64,000 bases of DNA. Source: Diphasiastrum complanatum (taxonomy: Eukaryota; Streptophyta; Lycopodiopsida; Lycopodiales; Lycopodiaceae). Under the pieces are notes generated by a model. It saw nothing but the letters and a program-made list of their open reading frames with translations. It was not told the DNA's origin and made no database searches. How positions within the stretch are numbered: the stretch's first letter is position 1; every line of letters begins with the position of its first letter. The position numbers and the translations under genes are program-made. The stretch is from assembly GCA_029204225.1 (NCBI GenBank), contig CM055108.1, positions 24,387,670 to 24,451,669 of the forward strand. The letters run 5' to 3'. This document shows, in pieces, positions 55,718 to 64,000 of this stretch.

Positions 55718-58629
55718 GTGAGTTTATTTTGCAAGTTGGAAATACTTTTTGTGAAATCAAGCATTGATAGTTTGAAGTTTACAAAGTTCTTGGAAGACTT
55801 GAAGATGTAGTGACAACTTGTTGTAGGAAATTTTTTTCTATTAAATTTCTATAAAGAGCTTCAATGATTTGGGTATTCAACTATTTCACTTCATTATAAG
55901 CTCTTTTGAATGGGGACATGCGAGGAGGATTTTTAAGCAAATATTTCGTTTTTGTAATAAAAAAGCAAGTCATTGGTCTGAGTCGATGCATTCATTATGT
56001 TGAAATTTTAATCATAATATTTGGTACTATAAGCACATTTGATAGTAATTTGCTATTTGGGATTTCATATACTTGTAGTATGTACTCTATGCCGTTTGCC
56101 AAACATTTAGGGTTTTACTTCCCTTGATGTAGCATTGCATGTACAATCTATGAGCATCACTTGCATAGTAAAAAAATGATATCTTACTTGCAAGATGCCA
56201 AGCGAGAAGGATCATCTACATCTTGCATGCCATTGAGATTAAGAATGTTTTTTCTTTGGTGGAATTCTAAGTCAAAGTAGGTGACATTTTTTTTTTGGAG
56301 TACATTTGTTTCTCAGAGATAGCTTTGAATGAAATTATGTGCATGCATTCTATGAAGATTCTAAGAAGACCAATTTTTGATAAAATTGCAATGTGGAGTT
56401 TCTTCCATATCTGGATGCATATTATCTATCAAACTTGGACCTTACTATACTTTCACAATTGTTAATAAATAAATGCACCAAAGAAATAGATGATTGTGGT
56501 AAATCCGTTCATTTGGAAAAATTCCCAATCAGTTTCTAATAGGTGTCAATAGATGACTCAAATGAGTTCTCAAGGGATTGTATTTTAACGTCTTTTGTTG
56601 TTAGTAATTGTGAGATGAGAGCAACACTTGTCATGAGGATGACAAGAACAAAAATGAAGTCACTTATTGTACGCAGAAGAGGCATATAATTGAGAGCCAA
56701 TTTTTAACATTTCCAATGTGTGAATAGGTGTCAAATTGTGTCGATGATATTCAAACAAATATCTCACTATTGTAGTTGAAAGCAATCCAATCAGTATGGA
56801 TGCCTAACTTTCTCTTGTGTGGATATCAAAACTAACAAATGTGCTGTAGCGTTGTGTTGTCAAATGTGTGTACATTATACTTCCTCCTTGTTGACCCCTA
56901 GCTCGTGTTATATGTATTCCAATATGCTAATTGCAACTAAAAGTGCTTGCTAAGAGAGGAGCATGAATATGTGCTCCCAAAAGGATATATATTGATATCA
57001 CCTCTGTTGACAACCCTAAACTAAGTAACATTACATGTTCAAGGGCCTGGCCTTTAGTTCTTTTTTATCACTATAACGTTCATAGCTCATCAATCACTAA
57101 AAAAAAAGGAGTGGTTGAAGGCTATTTATGAAATAGACATTTGAGTGTTTCATAAGATTTCGGGTTAGTAGTGTACACCCATGAACTCCACTTGCAAGCA
57201 TTATGATGTGCTTGAAGTTATTAAGGTCAATGCAGAGGTCATAAGACATTCTTGCTTCATCTCAATTATTCTTAGAGACTCCTTTGGAAGGTTGTTTACA
57301 ATGTCCATTGATTTAGGTCGTACTCAATAATGAGATGATTACTAAGGTAAGGTCCTAATGTTTGAATTTCTAAATCGAATTTTTTTTCAAGCCACCTTAA
57401 GTTTCCCAAGGCACTAAGTCAAAGAAAGTTTTTGAAAGTTCAAGTAGGTTCAAGATATCCTCTCATGTAAACACTATGCCTTCTATTTCCACATACAAAT
57501 AGTACGTGATTTGCAAAGAAAGCATAGTACACTTTTGCATTGATGATCATGTGTGTGTATTTGTCTCCAAAGTTTTGTGAAACTATCACTAGATATGATG
57601 ATAGTTTAGATGCCTAAGCTCAATCGAATTTTTAGCTTTGTGAATGTGAACTAGATTGCTTGTTGGGCATGTTGATTTGGACTATGGCTATTGCTTGTAC
57701 TTTAAGTACATTGGAAGTTAATGCAAATACAAACTTGAAGATTTTGGCAATGATAGGGGGGTACTTATCAAGAAGGTTCTTAACATCATGAGATGATCAT
57801 ACACATCTGAATCTTGAATCTTGAATCTTGAAGCTTACTACTTATGCTAGTTTTCTATGCCCTCTCTAGCTTGAGGTGGAAAGTATTGCTGAAAAATACC
57901 TTTGCTTGTTTTTAGGTGTAGTTCAACTAATCATACTAGGAAAGCTTTGTAAATAGTCTCATATACGAGAAATACTTCCTTTAATGTTGTGAATTGAGGT
58001 CCTCCTATCTAGCTTGATAATATCTATAATTGCTTTTTGTACTCAAATAATTCACACATTTTTACGAGGTACAATACACAGGCACTTATTCTTTCCAATG
58101 CTCCTCCTAAAATTTTAATGTGCATGGTTCATAATCCATTGGCATGCATGTGTACTCTCCATGTGCATTTGGACCAAGAAGTAGAAGATACCACCCCCTA
58201 TGTGCATTACAACCAATGTCTTTACAAGTTGCAGATTACAGGCTTCTCGTATGCTTATGTAGTCCATATGCTACTCTTGATCATAACAAATGCTTTTTGA
58301 ATTTGCAAAATATGTTTTTGCTACCAAATATCTTACACAGACACATTATATCTAGTATAAGAGCCATCAAGTCACGAAGACATATTGTCAACACAAGAAT
58401 CTCCAAGCCCTTGACTTTCCACGACACAACTAGACTTGCCATGATTTTGTTCTCAAATACACAATGGGTAGATAACAAGATTTGTTGGTCTACATTAACT
58501 TCAAAGTCCCCTATGATGAATTAATACTTGCTCTATTCATAGAAGCACAACTAAGCTTCTCATTGGTCACCATGTCACTAACACTGGTTATAGTCCACAA
58601 GGCTCCTAGAACCCGAGTTGGTCAGCGAT
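55718..58629. other. Unassigned DNA
   Basis: AT-rich, no gene supported. Presumably intron or intergenic. A short direct repeat (tgaatcttgaatcttgaatcttgaag) lies at about 57810. Confidence 0.4.
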
Positions 58630-59700
58630 GAAAATTTTTCCAAGGTAATGCTAGGGATAATTGTCCTTTGGTCAAACGGTCAACTGTGACCCATATGGCA
58701 TCATGACTCTTTTGGGTTCTAGGCCTACTATAAAATCCATGGAAAAACTTCCCCATTTACCAACTGGTATTTCCAATGGCCGTAACAACCCTCTTGCCTT
58801 TAGAAGCTCTGTTTTGTTAATCTGACACTTTTAACAACTAGTTACATATTGCTAGACATCCCTTTTCATACTGGGCCAGAAGAATTGCCTCCAAAGAAGC
58901 TCATAGGTTTTCTAAATTCCTAGGTGTCCCACACTAAGATTATCATGACATTCATACGAAACTTGGTGCCTAAAATCCTCTAAGTTGGAAACACATATTA
59001 TGTTTCTGTAAAGGTACTCATCCTGGATGGAATATTGTTTCCATTTGAATCCTCGAGAACTAGATCTCTCAATTGTAATGGTATGCTTGGGTTCTATAGA
59101 CTTAGAATTCTCAACGCAATCTGGCGTATGCTTGGACCCTTCATCCTCAAGGAAAGTTGTTGTATACTTGGATGAATCTTTCCCAGCCCTAGGAACTGAT
59201 TCAAAAGTCTGTACATATACGTCTTGGACTGCTTACCAGACTATGGAGAAATACGCATCATTTCTCCCCCTCAGGACTAGAGTAACTCATTACAGATCTA
59301 GTTTACCATTGGCATTTTGCTAAGAGCATCTGCCACTGTATTTAATTTTCCCCGTCTATATCTGATAGACAAGTCAAATTCTTGCAAAGTTCAGCCCATC
59401 GAGCTTTCCAACCCGCTCAGGCTGATTACACAAATATCTAAGGCTTTCATGGTCTGTCAGATCTCAAAATTAGCACCATACAAATAATGCCGCCAAGTCT
59501 TAAGGGCATGAACAATTGTATCTAGTCTAGGCTGATTCGAGCTTCTTACTTTTGAATGCCATTGGTCATCCATTTTTGGTTCAACACCGGACCTATTGCA
59601 AAGTCATTAACATCTGTTTTGACCACAAAAGGCTGATTTGGGTCTATGACTTCAATATTGGCACTATAACCAATGCTGTTTTGAGAGCGTCAAAACTCTC
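58630..59700 (-). pseudogene. Second gypsy copy: RNase H end and integrase start
   Basis: 58650-59060 matches the integrase region 13350-13720 of the first gypsy element (tested by phrases such as CAACTGTGACCCATAT, ATACTGGGCCA, GAAGCTCATAGGT), with many stops. 59060-59300 is the acidic tether. 59310-59700 is RNase H, ending in a remnant of DLTCLSDI-type sequence, which the first element lacks. It is older and more decayed than the 11989-16784 copy. Confidence 0.75.
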
Positions 59701-60120
59701 TTGCTTCTCTACCGAGTAGAAGCAGAGTCATTAAAAACAAATTGTAAGTCACATAAAACTACCTCACAATGATCGTCTTCCATAACTGAACTTTGAAGAA
59801 GCTCTAAGCTGCACACCATAGGATTGTTGGGTGCTCCATGCTCCCCAATGGGCTCCCCATGCAACTGAATTTCCCGATTATTCTTCTGAAAACTGAGGGT
59901 ATTATCTGATTATTCCTTTGGAGAGTGGGGCCCAAACTATAAAGCCAATCTCTCTCTATTACTAGGTTGGTGCGGTCCAAGTGCACAATCTAGAAATTAA
60001 GGGTATCCTAATAACCCTGAATTTCTAGACCTAGCTCTATTTCGGTAGCTGTCGAATCAACGGGGAAACTAACGGTCTGAACTAGGGGTACTTGCTTATC
60101 TTTCTTTTTATTGAATGGTC
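59701..60120 (-). pseudogene. Second gypsy copy: protease remnant
   Basis: Minus strand, following gag: VQTVSFPVDSTATEIELGL, a stop, then HLDRTNLVIERDWLYSLGPTLQRNNQ, the second half of the gypsy protease. The DSG active-site segment is absent, and RT is missing between here and the RNase H part. Confidence 0.7.
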
Positions 60121-61210
60121 CTTTAGGACACTGTCTGACTGTGTGCCCTTTGCCCATGTAGACAAAACACAATCATTCTTGTTTTGCTTTTTCATAGTCT
60201 TTTGTTTTTAACGGTTGAATCACTGCTGGGCGTTTGAGGACCTCCATTTTGATTAGACTTATGAAATTTCTTTTGTTAAAACATTTGATTTTCCTTTAAT
60301 GGGGAAACTATTTGAGAAGGCTACTTAGAACTAGATTGTTTGGCCTTTCACTTGCCCACTAAATCATCATAGATTTGGGTAAACTTTATGGCTTGTTCAA
60401 GGGTGATAGGTGAGTTTCGTTGTACTTCACAACATTGTATTCATCTCGAAGCCCAAGGACAAAACCCTTGACTTTTTGATAGTCGTCTATGTTTTTAAGC
60501 TTAAGGATAGACTCCCTATATTGAGAGATGTACTGGGTTAGGGACTTGTCCATGACCAACTTCTCCCAGGCTTCCCAAGCCCTATCAAGTTCGTTGGCAG
60601 GCAAGAACTCTCGTAGGAAAGCGTCCTCGAAAAGCCTTCCATGACTAGGTGTTTGCCTAGTCTCCTGGAGGTTCAGCCACCACTTGTAGGCCATGGTAGC
60701 TTCTAGGGCTTGCAAGTGGTCATTGGTATGTTTCAGTGCATGTATATTTTTCGACCTTCTTAGAAAAGTTTGAAGTATATCTGTGTTTCTTTCTCTTCCC
60801 CATTAAAAGTTGGTGGTTTTAAATCTTTGAAAATGCTGGGCTTTGGACTGTTATCTGCCGGATTAATGGGAATTGCGGGAGATATTGGCAACTGGGAAGT
60901 ACTAGGAACTGAAACTGGAGGAGAAGGGGTAACCGAAGAATCTTTAACTAGGCTGACAAACAAAGTTTTAATATCGGCAAAAGACTGATGTTGTTTAGTT
61001 TGCATGCTGGCTAAGGTTTGTCTAAGATTTGCTACTTCGGTTTGTATTTGCTCATACTGTTCTTTAGACACAAATTCTTTAGTATTAACATTTTGTATGC
61101 ATCATTTATATCCATTTATCTTTTCCCTCTTTGAAAACGAATTGCTTCTTCTTTGAGCTCGTCTATGGCCTTTCCTGGGGAAACTCGAGCATCCTCAGGA
61201 GCCGTCATTT
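60121..61210 (-). pseudogene. Second gypsy copy: gag
   Basis: Homologous to the gag at 14592-15716: coiled coil (EQYEQIQTEVANLRQTLASM), PPTFNGEE, YKWWLNLQETRQTP, AFLREFLPANELDRAWEAW, YISQYRESILKLKN, and GHTVRQCPKGP from the zinc knuckle. The first knuckle cysteines are damaged and there are frameshifts near 60395 and 60780. It starts near ATG 61208. Confidence 0.85.
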
Positions 61211-63540
61211 CGGAGTTCGAAGATGAAAACTAAAATGTAAAAACAAACCGAAGGAAGAGAGGGCAAAGACTTTTAGCTCTGGTCGAAGCCCACTTGCCAA
61301 GGTGAACGCCACAGATATTCCCTCAGCTACTTTGAATGGTTCCGGCATGGTTGTCAATTGGGAAGCTTCACCACACTCTTAGATAATTTGTCCTTCACTG
61401 CACCTTTGCTGGATAAGCTTAGAACCTTTGCATGTCCTAATGGAGAAAAGCAGAATGACATGCAACAAGCCGAAGATTGAAGAGATCACTCCCAAACAGC
61501 TCTTCTGGAAATGTATTGTTAAACTGTATACTAAACCAGGATTCAGTTGCTGGTTTTTCTGAATGACAGCTGTGAAACAGTGGAAGCCTAAGGCATCTTT
61601 GTGCGCAAGGGGTGTGCTGATTTTAGGCTGAATTATGCCCGAATTCTGGTTGTAGAAAAGAGCTGGATCTCCTTTCCAAAAACGCTGGAAATGATGAGCA
61701 TTAAATGCCCTGCTTTTGCGCACCCTTGTTGCTGGAAAGAAGGATCAGAATGGGAATGTTTTTAACACCTGGAAGTGTGCTGGACTGACAGCAAGAAAAA
61801 GAAGTCTGCTAATCTAGTGTCAAAATCTGCAAACGATCATGGAGGATTCGTTATACTGAAAGCATCATAAGCGAACTAGTTTCTACTCTGACAGGTGCTG
61901 ATTTTTTCAGAATTAAACACGCTGAACTTGCAGCCAGAAAGATCTGTTTTGAGGAGGATGTAGTGTGCTGATTGGGCACCTAGAAATGCGTCGACTTTGC
62001 CTGCAAGAATGCGCTGGATACCGTCTCAGAGAACGCTGATTTCCAATAGAGATTTGTGTGCAAATAGTGTCAGAAAAAACTCGATTCCTAGCTGCAGATA
62101 GGTGCTGGAGAAGCTATCATCAATGCGCTCGCAGAGCTGAGGGAAAAGCTGAATACCAGATCATAAATGCGGCACCTGTAACATTATCCCAATATTCTCG
62201 ATCCATGAGAGTATTTTGCATCCTGAATTCCCTGATACTAAAATTTGTACCATCAAGCTTACTAGCCTCTATTAATACTGCATCATTTAAACTTGCCATG
62301 GTACAACACTAACGAGTCAATGATATTTTTGTTGGTTTTGCAAGATTTTGTTGTTCAAGAAATTTGTCAGTTTTACTAAATTTATGGATTCTTCAAAATT
62401 TGGATGTTTTTACTAAATCTTTGCTGGTTCTTCAAAATTTTGACGATTCCACAAAATCGGTCATCATATGTTTTTTCTTTTTTAGTTATACCCTTCGCTA
62501 GTTCCGACTTTTGTGGGTGGCAAACTGCCGAGCCTTTTTTTTAATTTAGAGGCAACTATCCTAATTGTCCACGACCTTCAACTAGTTCCATAGTAGGCTA
62601 GCTGCAATCTCCCTTCACACACATCTTTGAAGCAATTGATCAAGCTATAGTGATCCAACAATAGAAGCGATCCTGGCCAGTAGTAAACGAAGTCCCTGTA
62701 GCAAACAGATCTTCTCCAACAACTGCCCTGTAGCAGTCTTCAATAGCAATAGCAATCCAGCAACACCCTGAATCAGCGCCTTCAGCAATCTGAATAGTGA
62801 TCAAACAGTGATCTTCCAGCGATGTCCATTAGCTAATTATGCTGTCAAATAACCAGATATCTGCTTTGCAGATTCTCCTGAGCTATTATAGCGAACTATT
62901 TAATGAAGAATTTTCCAAAAAAGGGTAGCGAATCCCAACGATCAGTTCTGCAGATCGTCAGCGAACTGCTTTTTCAGTAGTCGCTGATCTGTATCTAACT
63001 TTCAGCAGTACGTATCCTTCTTCTGCAGCACTCCTTGACCTAAACCTCCTCCAGCAATCTGCTAACAACTTTGAGGGTGTTTCATTTTTACATAGGCACC
63101 ACAATCAGAGAACCATGCTATGATAGCATACTAGAATTCAAAGCTAAATTCTTAGATAGAAGTATACTAATGATACTAGCACTCACACACACCAATCAAG
63201 AACGAATGGAGCTAAATACTGAATCTTTCTTAAGGGAAGAACTGAAACTCACTACAGATCAATCTGAGATGGGCGTTGGTCCTCATATTCTATTTTCCTA
63301 AATTAAACTCAAGAAAAGCCTTGCAAAAGTAAAAAGCGATTTCTTACAGTTATGACTAATTACTAAGACTAGAATTTGAGCCTAGTTATAGCTCTTCAGT
63401 GCCCATATAAATTTGACTAATTTAAGAACTTTCTACAATGGTATACGCCCCTAAAAATAGCGCGGAGGAGAAACATTAGGATACAAAATAAACATTAATT
63501 TCTAACAAATGAACAAGTACATAAAGGTTTAGAAGTGGAC
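61211..63540. other. Probable leader of the second gypsy copy and unassigned DNA
   Basis: 61211-63060 has a mixed composition with many CAGCAAT/AGCGAT words like a gypsy leader, but no LTR end or primer site was found. No gene supported. Confidence 0.35.
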
Positions 63541-63559
63541 AAATGATATTATTCACGAC

Positions 63560-64000
63560 ATTCTGAAAGGTAGTCAGGCCACTAGTGACACCAAAAGGGA
63601 GGACTTTAAACTCATAAAGGCCAAGATACGAAAGATTGTCTTATGTTCATCTGGAGGATGCAGATGAATATGATGGTAGCCAGACTGGAGATCAATTTTG
63701 GAGAACATTTTGGCATTACATATTTGGTTAAAAAGGTTATCCATATGAGGAATAGGATTAGTGAGAGCATGATAATCAATAAAAATTCGCTTGGACCCAG
63801 TCTCTTTCGTCAACAAGTAAAACAATGGCACTAAATGGGTTACGATTGGGAACATTCAGTCCTTGATGTAAAAGATCATGAATTTGACATCGGTCATAAG
63901 GTTCGGATTTAGACATTCCATGAGGAGGGGAAGAACCAGGGATAAGGTCAATAGAATGGTTGATATCACGCAAAAGTGGTAGTGCGGTAGGCTCATCAAA
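63560..64000 (-). pseudogene. Gypsy reverse transcriptase fragment, continues past window
   Basis: On the minus strand, from the right edge: RDINHSIDLIPGSSPPHG, then SGSx-type linker, FLLTKETGSKRIFIDYHALTNP, then FSKIDLQSGYHHIHLHPPDEHKTIFR. These are the first half of Ty3/gypsy RT, before the catalytic YxDD. A frameshift lies near 63800-63850. Not collinear with the gypsy copy at 58.6-61.2 kb, so probably a separate element. Confidence 0.82.

Overview
The window looks like a large-genome land plant. Evidence: a nuclear-encoded plastid site-2 protease with a chloroplast-type N-terminus, retroelement primer sites matching plant initiator-Met tRNA, kilobase-scale introns, and most of the DNA made of old, nested retrotransposons. 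I cannot name the species; a fern, lycophyte or gymnosperm fits the layout. Only one complete host gene is visible, an uninterrupted ORF at 34781-36634 (+) for an ARASP/RseP-type plastid metalloprotease. Two further host genes show only as exons: a charged coiled-coil C-terminus (5236-5307, 10910-10972, 11377-11529, with a poly(A) signal), and a gene starting near 49 kb (49351 donor, exons 51201-51348 and 55519-55717). A single FAS1-like exon lies at 31233-31336.

Layout. 1-4.2 kb: end of a Ty3/gypsy element, a LINE ORF1 split by a solo LTR, and 3' ends of LINEs with (CT)n tails. 4.2-11.6 kb: the coiled-coil gene, whose 5.6 kb intron holds a tandem duplication and a decayed LTR element. 11989-16784: a recent minus-strand chromodomain Ty3/gypsy element with two identical 358-bp LTRs, a CCAAT target-site duplication and an extra LTR inside it. 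18.7-27.4 kb: two incomplete copies (A and C) of an unrecognised inverted-repeat DNA transposon, with a decayed Ty1/copia element between them. 28.6-30.2 kb: decayed gypsy pol. 31-34.5 kb: microsatellites and tandem repeats. 34.8-36.6 kb: ARASP. 38.8-46.9 kb: minus-strand copia elements sharing an LTR, with a complete copy (B, 40575-44243) of the same DNA transposon inside a copia gag. 46.9-48.6 kb: copia fragments and a C32/(AC)n tract. 49-55.7 kb: the second exon-only gene. 58.6-64 kb: decayed gypsy gag-pol and a reverse-transcriptase fragment.

The strongest candidate for something undescribed is the DNA transposon family whose ends begin CATTAGAG (copies A, B, C). It carries two convergent, intron-containing genes whose proteins I do not recognise. 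The second is the gypsy element with an internal third LTR, which seems to have moved as a rearranged, non-autonomous unit.
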